Source: Acinetobacter sp. ANC 4805 (lineage in GTDB: Bacteria; Pseudomonadota; Gammaproteobacteria; Pseudomonadales; Moraxellaceae). Taken from it: a stretch of DNA of 64,000 nt. Made by a program: the position numbers and the translations under genes. The notes below the pieces were generated by a model. That model did no database searches. It was not told where the DNA came from and was given only the letters and a program-made list of their open reading frames with translations. Shown here piece by piece: positions 47,180-56,721 of this stretch (positions are counted from its first letter, which is position 1; every line of letters begins with the position of its first letter). The stretch is from NCBI RefSeq assembly GCF_022549495.1, contig NZ_JAKZGD010000004.1, forward strand, positions 124,001 through 188,000. The letters are read 5' to 3'.

Positions 47180-48094
47180 ATGAATACGATTGAAATTATG
47201 AACGCATTAGAAAAGGATAAGTCAGTGAATCCACAGCAAACAGAATCGAATTCATCTGAAGCACAAGTTCAGCAATCTAATACTGCTTTTGTTTCTCAGT
47301 TTGAAACGGCTTCATCAAACAAAAAGCCTAAAACCAATGAAGTAAAAATCACGACCAAAGATGTTCATGTTTACTATGGTGAAACTGAAGCGATTAAAGG
47401 TATTGATCTTGATATCTATCAAAATGAAGTGATTGCTTTTATTGGTCCATCAGGGTGTGGTAAATCGACTTTCTTGCGTACTTTGAATCGCATGAATGAT
47501 ACGATTGATACTTGTCGCGTAACAGGTAAAGTTACTCTAGATAATCAAGATATTTATGATCCAAATCTTGATGTGGTTCTACTACGTGCGCAAGTTGGTA
47601 TGGTATTCCAAAAACCGAATCCATTTCCTAAATCAATTTTCGATAACGTAGCTTATGGTCCTAAGCTACATGGCTTAGCTCGTGATAAATACGATTTGGA
47701 AGAAATCGTTGAAAACAGTTTACGTAAAGCTGGTCTGTGGGAAGAAGTGAAAGATCGTTTGAGTCAGCCAGGAACAGGTTTGTCAGGTGGTCAGCAACAA
47801 CGTTTATGTATTGCACGTACAATCGCAGTAAGCCCTGAAGTGATCTTAATGGATGAGCCGTGTTCAGCACTTGATCCAATTGCAACTGCGAAGATTGAAG
47901 AATTAATTTCTGAACTTTCTGAGCAATATACGATTGCCATTGTAACGCACTCAATGCAACAAGCAGCTCGTGTATCTGATCGTACTGCTTACTTCCATTT
48001 AGGTGATTTGATCGAAGTCAATTCAACTGAAAAAGTCTTTACTCAGCCTGATCATCAATTGACTGAAGCTTATATTACGGGTCGTTTTGGTTGA
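47180..48094 (+). CDS. pstB: Phosphate ABC transporter ATPase PstB
   Basis: This ATPase of the phosphate importer has 304 residues from ATG 47180, which has GAGGAGAG upstream; the open frame begins seven codons earlier at a TTG. Walker A is GPSGCGKST (89-97), the signature is [13 protein letters not shown] and Walker B is [13 protein letters not shown]. The ABC core begins only near residue 55, after a polar, Gln/Ser-rich extension absent from E. coli PstB (257 residues). phoU does not follow; a terminator and sohB do. Confidence 0.95.
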   Translation: MNTIEIMNALEKDKSVNPQQTESNSSEAQVQQSNTAFVSQFETASSNKKPKTNEVKITTKDVHVYYGETEAIKGIDLDIYQNEVIAFIGPSGCGKSTFLRTLNRMNDTIDTCRVTGKVTLDNQDIYDPNLDVVLLRAQVGMVFQKPNPFPKSIFDNVAYGPKLHGLARDKYDLEEIVENSLRKAGLWEEVKDRLSQPGTGLSGGQQQRLCIARTIAVSPEVILMDEPCSALDPIATAKIEELISELSEQYTIAIVTHSMQQAARVSDRTAYFHLGDLIEVNSTEKVFTQPDHQLTEAYITGRFG

Positions 48095-48111
48095 TTCTTG
48101 CTGAATAAATT

Positions 48112-48135
48112 AAAGAGCCTTCGGGCTCTTTTTTT
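48112..48135 (+). terminator. Terminator of pstSCAB
   Basis: AAAGAGCC, TTCG, GGCTCTTT form a perfect 8-bp stem with a UUCG loop and a T run. Confidence 0.92.
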
Positions 48136-48240
48136 ATGAGGTAGATGAAAATGAATCTATTTTGCAAAATCACTATTGAATTTTTATTCAACAGGCCACA
48201 TCTTAGTCGAATAAAGCCGAACTTATAGAGCACTTACTTT

Positions 48241-49203
48241 ATGTTATTCCATTTACCTAAATTTCCTGCTGAAATTCGTATTAGTCATTTAAATGCGCGT
48301 GTGAATGAACAAAGAAAAAGAATTGCACAAACAACAGCATCTCGTTTGGAATTACTACAACTCGTTCAACAACTTGCTAAAGAAGCAAAGATTCGAAAAA
48401 AGAATGATCAAAAAATTTATGTGCTTGACTTTAAAGGTGATGTGCAAGCATCTGCGGTAGATACTATTCGTGAAGAAATTACTTTAATTTTAGCAACTGC
48501 AAAAGCAGGACATGACCGTGTCGTTGTACGTTTAGAAAGCCCTGGTGGTATGGTTCATGGTTATGGTCTAGCTGCTGCTCAATTGGTTCGTTTACGTGAT
48601 GCCGGTTTTAATGTCACGATTTGTGTGGATAAAGTCGCTGCAAGTGGCGGTTATATGATGGCATGTATTGCCAATGAAATTATTTCTGCTCCTTTTGCGG
48701 TTGTAGGTTCGATAGGAGTGGTTGCTCAAGTTCCAAACTTCAATCGTTTATTGAAGCAACATAATGTTGATTTCGAGCTGTATACTGCGGGCGAATACAA
48801 ACGTACTGTGACGATGTTTGGTGAGAATACGCCAGAAGGTAAAGCGAAATTTGAAGAAGAGTTACAACAAACCCATTCTTTATTTAAGCACTTTGTTGAG
48901 AAGTATCGTCCACAATTAGATGTTGCTAAGGTTGCAACAGGTGAGCACTGGTACGGTGAAGATGCACGTGAATTAAATCTGGTTGATAAATTGCAAACCT
49001 CTGATGAATATTTGTTAAGCCTATTACCAAAACATGATGTGTATGTGATCAATACCCGTAAGCGCCCAACTTTTGGTGAAAAACTAGGTTTGCAGGCTGC
49101 GCAAATGGCTGAGAGTTTAATCCCAACAGTAATCGGAAAACTTGCTGATAGTTTAGTGAAGGCAAATAGTTCACTTGTGCAAATGCGTGATCCAAAATTT
49201 TAA
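48241..49203 (+). CDS. sohB: S49 family protease, SohB-like
   Basis: This is a 320-residue signal-peptide-peptidase-type serine protease. It matches E. coli SohB closely through the core: VLDFKGDVQAS, RLESPGGMVHGYGLAA, the nucleophile Ser in DKVAASGGYMMA, and the catalytic Lys in AGEYKRTVTMFGENT. E. coli SohB has an N-terminal membrane helix; here the first 60 residues are polar and coiled-coil-like with no membrane segment, so the protein may be soluble or peripheral. Substrates are unknown. Confidence 0.88.
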   Translation: MLFHLPKFPAEIRISHLNARVNEQRKRIAQTTASRLELLQLVQQLAKEAKIRKKNDQKIYVLDFKGDVQASAVDTIREEITLILATAKAGHDRVVVRLESPGGMVHGYGLAAAQLVRLRDAGFNVTICVDKVAASGGYMMACIANEIISAPFAVVGSIGVVAQVPNFNRLLKQHNVDFELYTAGEYKRTVTMFGENTPEGKAKFEEELQQTHSLFKHFVEKYRPQLDVAKVATGEHWYGEDARELNLVDKLQTSDEYLLSLLPKHDVYVINTRKRPTFGEKLGLQAAQMAESLIPTVIGKLADSLVKANSSLVQMRDPKF

Positions 49204-49226
49204 TTAGATTTTATGTTGGGTATTTT

Positions 49227-49260
49227 GATAAACCAGTCTATTTAGGCTGGTTTATCTTGT
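49227..49260 (+). terminator. Terminator of sohB
   Basis: GATAAACCAG / CTGGTTTATC form a 10-bp stem with a short T-rich tail. Confidence 0.75.
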
Positions 49261-49448
49261 ATTTAGAAATTTATAGTACAATTTTATTATTCAAATTTGG
49301 ATACAGAACCGCTATCTGAAAACAAAAAAGTTGTTCTAGAACAGATTGTTGTTATCACTATCATTTGTTATTTTAACCATTGGGTTAATTCTTTAACGAT
49401 CTAGTATTCAATAAATACATAAAAAGCAATTGATAAGAGAGCATAAAA

Positions 49449-51626
49449 ATGACAAGAGTCGTCGTTTCATCTAAGAAAAATTTACATATTTTACAAGATG
49501 CCCAAATGAAAAGTGTCATTTTGGATCAGCCCTCAATTGTACAAATTGGTCTAAATCAGGCAGATATAAAATCAATTATCAAGCAAGGTAATGATCTTGT
49601 TATTACATTAAAAAATGGTGAGAAAATTATTATTAGTGGTTTCTACACAGATGCCAATATAAGTGAACATACACTTGCAATTCCAAATGAAGATGGAAGT
49701 TATGCAATTGCTCAATTTGATGACTCAGGCAGGTTTATCCGTTATGTGCCTGCAACTCAATTGTCTGCGTTTGTTTATAGTGAAATACCGACTCAAAGTA
49801 TTCAAACCGAGAGAGGGGTAGATGATTTAGGCATTAGTAAGTCACAATTATTGAAAGTTGGTTTAGTTGCTTTAGCAGCAGAAGGCGTATATCTATGGGC
49901 TGTAAAAGATGATGATGACACATCTAATCAAAATCAGTCTGTTGATATTAGTCCACCAGTTGTTCCAACAGCAACCTTAGGTGAAGATACGCAAACCATT
50001 ACAGGCAAAACAGAAGCTGGTGCAAAAATTGAAATTAAAGATACCACAGGAAAAGTAATTGCAACTTCACAGGCCGATCAGGAAGGTAATTATATAATTA
50101 AGCTTGAACAGCCTTTGGCGAATAATAACAAAGTAACGGTGATTGCGATTGATGCTGCTGGTAATTCCTCTAAAGCAATTGCCGTGATTGGTAATAAAGA
50201 TACGATTGCGCCAGAAGCGCCAAGTGCTCAATTAAATGTAGATGGGACGATTGTCTCAGGTAAGACAGAAGCGAATGCTAAAGTATCTATTTATGATGCA
50301 GATGGAAAATTATTAGGCTCTGTGAATGCAAATAGTTCGGGATTGTATTCCATTAAACTTTCACCTGCATTAACGGGTGATAAAGGTGGAACAGTGATTG
50401 CTGAAGATGTCTCAGGGAATAAGTCTACGCCGTCTAAGGTTATTGCAGGAAAAGATACTTTAGCTCCTGATCAACCATTAGTAGAAGTGAATCAAGAAGG
50501 AACGTCAATTTTAGGTCGAGCAGAAGCAAATACAAAAGTACAAATTAAAGATCTAGATGGAAAAATTCTTGGAAGTGGTCTTACAGATGCACAGGGCAAA
50601 TTCAATATTACACTTTCACCAGCTCTCACACTAACTCAGAAAGCGACTGTTGTGCTTGAAGATGCGGCAGGAAATCAGTCTAAGCCATTAGAGATTAGTG
50701 CAGGAAAAGATACTATTGCGCCAGACAAGGCAGTAGCACAATTAAATGCGGCAGGTGACTCGCTCACGGGTACAGCTGAAGCAAATGCTAAAATTCAAAT
50801 TAAAGATTCAAGTGGTAAATTAATTGGAAGTGGGGTTGTTGATGCACAAGGTCAATTTACGATTTCTATTTCACCCGAATTAACAGATCAAAAAACAGCG
50901 AAAGTATATGTGATTGACTCAGCGGGTAATTTATCTGATGCAACGGGGATCGTTGGGACAAAAGATATTACTCCTCCCACGAAGCCTATAATTCCAAAAT
51001 TAACTGATGATGTTGGTGATGTTAAAGGTCCTATTAATGCAGATGGTACAACGGATGATGTTAGACCAACCATTTCTGGAGCAGCAGGTTCAGCAGAATC
51101 TAAGGCTTTATTAACGATTTATGATAATGGTCAAGCAATAGGCGTTGTTACAGTTGCTAGTAATGGAAGCTGGGTGTTTAATCCAAATTATGATTTAGCG
51201 TTAGGGCTTCATAAAATTACTTTGACTCAGACAGACGTAGCTGGGAATACTAGTGAATTGAGTGATGAATTTAGTTTTACAATCGTTTCTCCAATGGCGA
51301 CCTTAGCATTAATGCAAAGTGAAAATATTGATTCTAGTCTTAGTTATGTATCGCTCGTGGATCAGGTTGATTTGAGTTCGTTGGAAACGAAACAAGTAGC
51401 TGTTACACCATTACCATCAGTCGAAAAAATTTCATTAAATGATATATTGGTTTCGTCAAATCAACATGATAACCAACTTGATGAGGTATTAAACCAGTTT
51501 ACTTCTACACCATCCACATCTACCAATGATGTTGTGGATAAGAGTTTAATAAATTCTGATTTTATTCCAATCACTAAATCAGAGATCTTTGATCCATTGG
51601 ATGTATTGCAACATTCAATCATTTAG
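49449..51626 (+). CDS. Bap-like adhesin with Ig-like repeats (BLP-type)
   Basis: This is a 725-residue surface or secreted adhesin. Residues 1-125 resemble the BapA prefix domain (ILQDAQMKSVILDQPSIVQIGLNQADI ... NGEKIIISGFY). A hydrophobic segment at about 135-152 and a DDDDTSNQNQ linker follow. Four tandem Ig-like repeats of about 85 residues each cover about 165-510, marked by recurring KDTIAPxxP and TEANAK, and a fifth, different Ig-like domain (PTISGAAG ... GLHKITLTQTDVAGN) reaches about 620. The tail lacks RTX repeats but ends hydrophobically. Type I secretion is inferred from relatives. It is short compared with classical Bap. Confidence 0.82.
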   Translation: MTRVVVSSKKNLHILQDAQMKSVILDQPSIVQIGLNQADIKSIIKQGNDLVITLKNGEKIIISGFYTDANISEHTLAIPNEDGSYAIAQFDDSGRFIRYVPATQLSAFVYSEIPTQSIQTERGVDDLGISKSQLLKVGLVALAAEGVYLWAVKDDDDTSNQNQSVDISPPVVPTATLGEDTQTITGKTEAGAKIEIKDTTGKVIATSQADQEGNYIIKLEQPLANNNKVTVIAIDAAGNSSKAIAVIGNKDTIAPEAPSAQLNVDGTIVSGKTEANAKVSIYDADGKLLGSVNANSSGLYSIKLSPALTGDKGGTVIAEDVSGNKSTPSKVIAGKDTLAPDQPLVEVNQEGTSILGRAEANTKVQIKDLDGKILGSGLTDAQGKFNITLSPALTLTQKATVVLEDAAGNQSKPLEISAGKDTIAPDKAVAQLNAAGDSLTGTAEANAKIQIKDSSGKLIGSGVVDAQGQFTISISPELTDQKTAKVYVIDSAGNLSDATGIVGTKDITPPTKPIIPKLTDDVGDVKGPINADGTTDDVRPTISGAAGSAESKALLTIYDNGQAIGVVTVASNGSWVFNPNYDLALGLHKITLTQTDVAGNTSELSDEFSFTIVSPMATLALMQSENIDSSLSYVSLVDQVDLSSLETKQVAVTPLPSVEKISLNDILVSSNQHDNQLDEVLNQFTSTPSTSTNDVVDKSLINSDFIPITKSEIFDPLDVLQHSII

Positions 51627-51639
51627 GTTCGATTTGTTA

Positions 51640-51677
51640 AACAAAACGTTTATTTGAGAGTAAGCGTTTTGTTTTTG
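51640..51677 (+). terminator. Terminator of the Bap-like gene
   Basis: AACAAAACG / CGTTTTGTT form a 9-bp stem with a T-rich tail. It overlaps the 3' end of the convergent DUF2238 gene. Confidence 0.7.
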
Positions 51678-52288
51678 TATAGTTGAATGATTCCCGTTAG
51701 GATCGCGCCAAGCGTAGCAAGAAACATGTCTTTATGTGCATCCCACTGATCACCTTGCTGCCCATTATAGTTCTCAGCATCTTCAGGAGATAAACCCATC
51801 GCAATCCACCATTCAATTAATTCATAAAATAAGCTGGTTGCCATGACAAACTGAATCACTAATAAGAATAGAGAAAATGGTTTTACTTGAGGTAACCACA
51901 CTTGGAAGCATCGGTAAAAGAATGGGTACAGTAATAAACCATAAGCAAAATGTACGAACCGATCATACATGTTACGTGACCAGTCCATGCTTTGATTTAA
52001 GTCAAAGTGGAACAGCGTGCTCACCCAATCATTATAGGGAACATATGAGTATAAGTAGTGTGCGCCAATAATATGAATGAAAAGAAATGCTAAATATAAA
52101 CAAAAACTATAAAAGGTAATGCCAATTTTTTTAACTGCGACCAATAGTGCAATCAGCATCAGAACAGTACCTGTCTGATGCAGTAAATAGGATTCAAATT
52201 CTAAAGGGTAAATACTTGCGAGAATTACACTGAGCAAAATGATTGCCAAAGCAATGTAGTGTTTTAAATAGAGCTGTTTTTCTATCAT
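51650..52288 (-). CDS. DUF2238 (YjdF-like) inner membrane protein
   Basis: This is a polytopic membrane protein of 212 residues with about six hydrophobic segments. Conserved polar motifs between helices are family-like: FIHIIGAHYLYSYVPY, MYDRFVHFAYGLLLYP, SLFYELIEWW and DQWDAHKDMFLATLGA. The acidic/His residues in these loops suggest a metal or ligand site, but the family function is unknown. I use ATG 52288; the frame continues nine codons to a TTG. The lipoprotein gene lies directly upstream on the same strand, 39 bp away. Confidence 0.82.
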   Translation of the reverse strand: MIEKQLYLKHYIALAIILLSVILASIYPLEFESYLLHQTGTVLMLIALLVAVKKIGITFYSFCLYLAFLFIHIIGAHYLYSYVPYNDWVSTLFHFDLNQSMDWSRNMYDRFVHFAYGLLLYPFFYRCFQVWLPQVKPFSLFLLVIQFVMATSLFYELIEWWIAMGLSPEDAENYNGQQGDQWDAHKDMFLATLGAILTGIIQLYKNKTLTLK

Positions 52289-52327
52289 GCCATATCCAAA
52301 AATGAAGTAAGGCAAATGAGATTTACC

Positions 52328-52678
52328 TTACTTGGTCGCGTTTATGTCAATTGGTTCTTCTACTGTAGATATACCACCAAGTGCCTGACAAGCTTGTTTA
52401 TATAATTGATATTTTTGTTGTACAACTTCATCTAGTGGGATGTCAAAAAGGTCTTCTCCATTTTTATATTGTTCAATATAAGTTGAAGCTTTTTCCTTGT
52501 TTGCTGCAAGTGTTTGTTGGTAAAAATTGGACATTGAAGAGGGGGCGAGCTGATTTGCTTCAATGTTTTTGCATTGGAAAGCTTGTAAGATTTTCTCAGC
52601 ACGTTTGACTTCGCTAGATTTGCCAAAGATACACCCAGTTAAACCGAGAATAAGAATAAATAAGAAAAAAAGCTTCAT
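52328..52678 (-). CDS. Small lipoprotein
   Basis: This is a 116-residue lipoprotein with a signal (MKLFFLFILILGLTGC) and lipobox LTGC, so Cys16 should be lipidated. The mature part is polar and helical, with two further Cys (about 36 and 97) that could form a disulphide. I do not recognise a functional family. It probably forms an operon with the DUF2238 gene. Confidence 0.75.
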   Translation of the reverse strand: MKLFFLFILILGLTGCIFGKSSEVKRAEKILQAFQCKNIEANQLAPSSMSNFYQQTLAANKEKASTYIEQYKNGEDLFDIPLDEVVQQKYQLYKQACQALGGISTVEEPIDINATK

Positions 52679-52822
52679 GATAAATAGGGTAAAATTGGGT
52701 TGCGGTATTATTGTATATTAAATTAATGACATGAATTAATTATTAATGCCGAGCACAAGAAAAATTAAGTAATTTTTAATAATTTACATTTGCTTTGAAA
52801 AATAACCAATTTGGGGGTGGCT

Positions 52823-53428
52823 ATGAACATCAGAAAAGCTGAGAAGAAAGATGTATATGAATGTGTCCCATTAATTTATAGCGCAGGAATTCCACTATTT
52901 GATTACATCTATCAGCATGAGCAGATCACAGCAGAAAACTTTATTCATAAAGAGTTTCTATCAGAACAAGGCTATACCAGTTATAAATTACATTGGGTTG
53001 TTGAAGAGCATGGCAAAGTCATTGCTGTGGTGGCGTGTTATGCAATCAAAGATTTATCCAGCATGGACAATGGAACGATTAGAAATATCTTAACCATGTA
53101 TAAATTTCGATTTCCTCGCGTTTTAATACGAGCATTACATTCTGGTTCAGTGGTGACAAAACCCAATGCGGCTAGTCTGCATGTGGCAAATTTTGGTGTG
53201 CATTCTAGTTATCGTAGTAAAGGAATTGGCTCTTTATTGTTGCAGCATCTCAAATTGCTTGCAAAAGAACAGGGCTATTCGTCGCTGTCTCTAGATGTCT
53301 CACAAGGCAATCCGAAAGGGCAACGTTTATATGAACGAATTGGTTTTAAAGTTGTTCAACAAACAGCATTTAAGGGAGAGAAAAATCAAACTATACCAAA
53401 TGGTCGACGGATGGAATGGCATTTCTAA
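52823..53428 (+). CDS. GNAT-family N-acetyltransferase
   Basis: This GNAT-fold acetyltransferase has 201 residues. The acetyl-CoA-binding motif A is at FGVHSSYRSKGIGSLLLQHLK (R-x-x-G-x-G/A type), and motif B is LDVSQGNPKGQRLYERIGFKVV. The start is ATG 52823, with GGGGGTGG just upstream; the frame extends four codons to a TTG. The acceptor substrate is unknown. Confidence 0.85.
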   Translation: MNIRKAEKKDVYECVPLIYSAGIPLFDYIYQHEQITAENFIHKEFLSEQGYTSYKLHWVVEEHGKVIAVVACYAIKDLSSMDNGTIRNILTMYKFRFPRVLIRALHSGSVVTKPNAASLHVANFGVHSSYRSKGIGSLLLQHLKLLAKEQGYSSLSLDVSQGNPKGQRLYERIGFKVVQQTAFKGEKNQTIPNGRRMEWHF

Positions 53429-53523
53429 CAACACCTTTCATATGGAGATGAAACATTGAGTGAATTGATCAAAAATAATTTTTGGCATTATGCTAATCAT
53501 CAGCATCATTAAGTCAAACATTT

Positions 53524-53928
53524 ATGCAAGTTCTAAAAAGTATTTTATATGGTTTACTGCTTTGTTGCTCGTGTTGGGCGAGTGCTCAGGATTATGATTT
53601 CTTTGTAGAAAGAGATGATGATACTGAGCATCTGTTTGATGCGGCTTATCCAAAAATTACAACAGATTATTCAGTACTACATAATCTATTTTTTCAAGAT
53701 GATCGTTGGCAAGTTTACAATTATACTGCTTATCAAACCAATCAGTTCAGCCACAAAATGTTAACAGGAGATACAAGTAATCTTTCCTTAGATGATTTTT
53801 CGATTTCACTTGGATATGGCATCGTGTATCAATTGAATCAGAATAATCGACTTGGTTATGAGTATCTCTCAAGTTTTCCGTTTGATCGTGGGCAGTTAAT
53901 CCGTTTGTTTTGGTTACGTATTTTTTAA
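53524..53928 (+). CDS. Small exported protein of unknown function
   Basis: This is a 134-residue protein with a signal peptide at about 1-21 (LKSILYGLLLCCSCWASA). The mature part is acidic at first (FFVERDDDTEH), then rich in alternating aromatic/polar strands (ISLGYGIVYQLNQNNRLGYEY) and ends in a strand with terminal Phe, which suggests a small outer-membrane beta structure. I do not recognise the family. It overlaps the 3' end of the convergent rsmD by 4 bp. Confidence 0.65.
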   Translation: MQVLKSILYGLLLCCSCWASAQDYDFFVERDDDTEHLFDAAYPKITTDYSVLHNLFFQDDRWQVYNYTAYQTNQFSHKMLTGDTSNLSLDDFSISLGYGIVYQLNQNNRLGYEYLSSFPFDRGQLIRLFWLRIF

Positions 53929-54473
53929 GCCTTTTTTTGATACAAACCAGCTCTGACAATCCCCGCTTTGGTTTCTTTGAGCTTTTGCCACGTTGATGGA
54001 AGTTGCAGTTGAGCCAATTCTCGATCGGCTTCTACATAAATAAATGCATTTTCAGCAATGATTGGATCAGCTAACGCAGCAAGCTCTTGCCATAAGTCTA
54101 AATCATAGGGTGGGTCTAAAAATATTACATCGAAAGGAGTATTAAGCTTCTTTAATGCCTGCTGAGCAGTGAGGCTGAGTAGCTGACAATTTTCGGCTTT
54201 TAGAAGTTGGATATTTTCTTTTAAAAAACGTGCTTGAATCGGGTTTGGTTCGATCATCACAACTTTGGCAGCACCACGTGATAGTGCTTCAAAAGCTAAT
54301 GCACCAGAACCACTGCACAAGTCTAAAACCTGTGTGTTTTGAATATCCCACATGAGCCAATTAAATAAGGTTTCTCTTACGCGATCTGGGGTTGGGCGTA
54401 AACCATCAATGCTAGCAAATGGAAGTGTTCTGCGTTTCCATTCACCACCGATAATACGTAATTGATTCTTCAT
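53925..54473 (-). CDS. rsmD: 16S rRNA (guanine966-N2)-methyltransferase RsmD
   Basis: This SAM-dependent methyltransferase of 182 residues modifies G966 of 16S rRNA in the small subunit. Family motifs are RIIGGEWKRRTLPF, GLRPTPDRVRETLFNWL, the SAM-binding VLDLCSGSGALAFEALSRGA and the catalytic DPPYD in VIFLDPPYDLDLW. The start codon overlaps the upstream mrdA stop by one base (TAATG), so the two are translationally coupled. Confidence 0.95.
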   Translation of the reverse strand: MKNQLRIIGGEWKRRTLPFASIDGLRPTPDRVRETLFNWLMWDIQNTQVLDLCSGSGALAFEALSRGAAKVVMIEPNPIQARFLKENIQLLKAENCQLLSLTAQQALKKLNTPFDVIFLDPPYDLDLWQELAALADPIIAENAFIYVEADRELAQLQLPSTWQKLKETKAGIVRAGLYQKKA

Positions 54474-56476
54474 TATTCAGAAACTCCATCAGTTGCATGA
54501 GAAACGGCAGGTGTTGTGGTCTGATTGGAGGTTGCAGGAGCAGATGCTGGTAGGTGAGTTGCACCACTTGGTAATTCACCAGGCTTAATACCAGCGGTCA
54601 TTAAGCCACCACTCACTTGATGGTTAGCTGGGCGAAGAGGATTCTTTTTACGTGTCACTAACCAGTAATCAAAAACTGGGCGGGCAAGTTGAGCTGCTGA
54701 GCCACCATGTTTACCATTTTCCCAAACGACAGCAATTGCGATTTCAGGATTGTCTGCTGGGGCGAAGCCAACAAACAAACCATGATCCCATTGTCGAGAT
54801 GAAAGGGCAGCTTCATTATAGCGTTTGCCTTGAGCGATACTTTTGACTTGCGCTGTACCTGTTTTACCTGCAATAGAGTACTGTAAACCGCCTTTAATCC
54901 CACGACCTGTTCCTGATTGAATGACATCAATCATAGCAGCATGCATGTTGAGCCAATCTTGTTCTGTACCATTAAATTGAATTTTGCCATCAGGGGCGTT
55001 ATGAACAGCGAATTTTTTTACGCCTTTGTGCTCTCGTAATACATGAGGGGTAAGATGAGAGCCTTTATTGGCGGTAATTGCTGTTGCCATAGCGAGTTGC
55101 AGTGGTGTTGCTGTAAATGCACCTTGCCCAATACTGACGGAAATGGTTTCACCTTTTAACCATTTCGATTTACGTGTCCGCATTTTCCATTCTGGACTTG
55201 GATACAAACCTGTACTTTCACTTGGTAAATCGATACCTGTTTTTTCACCAAATCCAAATTGGCGCATCCAATCATTCATTTTTTCGATACCCATACGGTA
55301 AGATAGGATATAGAAATAGGTGTCACAAGAAACGACTTCGGCTTTGTGTAAATTTACAGCACCATGCCCCGATTTTTTATGATCGCGGAAGCGATGGCTA
55401 TCTCCAGGTAAATTAAAATAGCCAGGGTCAGAAATCGCAGTGCCCCAATCAACAAGTCCGTAGTGAATACCACCCAACCCAAACATTGGTTTAATGGTTG
55501 AGCCAGGTGGATAAACGCCTTGTACCGCACGGTTATAAAGAGGTTGATCTAAGTTATCACGTAGCCCACTATAATCTTTTGAACTAATGCCTGTAACGAA
55601 TAGATTTGGATTGAAGCTTGGACTAGATACCAGCGCTAGAATTTCTCCAGTCCGTGGATCCATTGCAACAATTGCACCTCGACGGTCTGTCAATTGTTGC
55701 GCTGCAATGGTTTGAAGACCATAATCTATTGATAAATAAAGGTCATTACCTCGAATTGGGTTTTGACGTCCTAAATGGCGGAGTACATTACCGTGCGCAT
55801 CTGCTTCAACAGATTCATAGCCTGGTGTCCCATGTAATAATTCTTCATAACTTTTTTCCGCCCCAATTTTTCCAATTAGGTTTGTGCCTGCATATAGATC
55901 TTTATCAATTGATTTAAGTTCTTTGTCATTAATTCGACCTACATAGCCAAGTACATGTGCAAATAGTTCACCATGTGGATAGTAGCGTGTCATTTGTGTT
56001 TCAATTTTGACGCCAGGGAAGGCATATTTGACTTCACTGAACTTAGCAATATCTGTTTCAGTCAGATTGAGTTTAATCGCAATGCGTTCGGTTTTACGTG
56101 CAGTTTTAACACGACTTTTAAAACGATCTACGTCTTCTTGGGTTAAGCTCAAGACTGGAATTAAACGTGCAATTGTTCCATCAATATCTGCAACATCTGT
56201 ACGACTTAGGGTTGCAGTAAAAACAGGATAATTATCGGCTAAGAGTACGCCATTACGATCATAAATGTAGCCACGCGCAGGTGGGAGTGGCTGTAAGCGA
56301 ATACGGTTTTTATCTGATGCCGTTGTAAAATCATCGTAATGAATAATCTGTAAATATGCATAACGACAGATTAATAAAAGTAGAAAAGTCGTGACAATAA
56401 AAATTGCAAAAAAGATTCGACCCTTATAAATGCGCTTTTCTTGTTGCATGTTTTTTAAAGGAAAGTGCTGTTTCAT
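54473..56476 (-). CDS. mrdA: Penicillin-binding protein 2
   Basis: This class B transpeptidase of 667 residues cross-links peptidoglycan for rod-shape elongation. There is one TM helix at about 20-42. The dimerisation domain is followed by the transpeptidase: SxxK at Ser326 (YPPGSTIKP), SxN-type SCD in VVSCDTYFY, and KTG in SIAGKTGTAQVK. A Pro/Ala/Thr-rich tail follows the catalytic domain. rodA does not follow; rsmD does. It is a beta-lactam target, and no unusual substitution can be judged without alignment. Confidence 0.95.
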   Translation of the reverse strand: MKQHFPLKNMQQEKRIYKGRIFFAIFIVTTFLLLLICRYAYLQIIHYDDFTTASDKNRIRLQPLPPARGYIYDRNGVLLADNYPVFTATLSRTDVADIDGTIARLIPVLSLTQEDVDRFKSRVKTARKTERIAIKLNLTETDIAKFSEVKYAFPGVKIETQMTRYYPHGELFAHVLGYVGRINDKELKSIDKDLYAGTNLIGKIGAEKSYEELLHGTPGYESVEADAHGNVLRHLGRQNPIRGNDLYLSIDYGLQTIAAQQLTDRRGAIVAMDPRTGEILALVSSPSFNPNLFVTGISSKDYSGLRDNLDQPLYNRAVQGVYPPGSTIKPMFGLGGIHYGLVDWGTAISDPGYFNLPGDSHRFRDHKKSGHGAVNLHKAEVVSCDTYFYILSYRMGIEKMNDWMRQFGFGEKTGIDLPSESTGLYPSPEWKMRTRKSKWLKGETISVSIGQGAFTATPLQLAMATAITANKGSHLTPHVLREHKGVKKFAVHNAPDGKIQFNGTEQDWLNMHAAMIDVIQSGTGRGIKGGLQYSIAGKTGTAQVKSIAQGKRYNEAALSSRQWDHGLFVGFAPADNPEIAIAVVWENGKHGGSAAQLARPVFDYWLVTRKKNPLRPANHQVSGGLMTAGIKPGELPSGATHLPASAPATSNQTTTPAVSHATDGVSE

Positions 56477-56721
56477 AGGGTGTCGACTTAAATTACAAGG
56501 AGAAAAACATAGAAGTGCGGTATTTTAACGTAAGTTGCATGATCATACTGTAGTATTTTCAATACATCAGTTTGTATGCATGATGGCACGACAGTTTTTG
56601 ACTTTGCAGACATTAAAATTGTAGGGACTTGTATATTAGAAGCAAAATAATTCTGTTAAAGTCACAAACTGTTTGAAATAGGATTGTCCAATATACATTC
56701 TTAGGGAAAATGGAGAAAATA

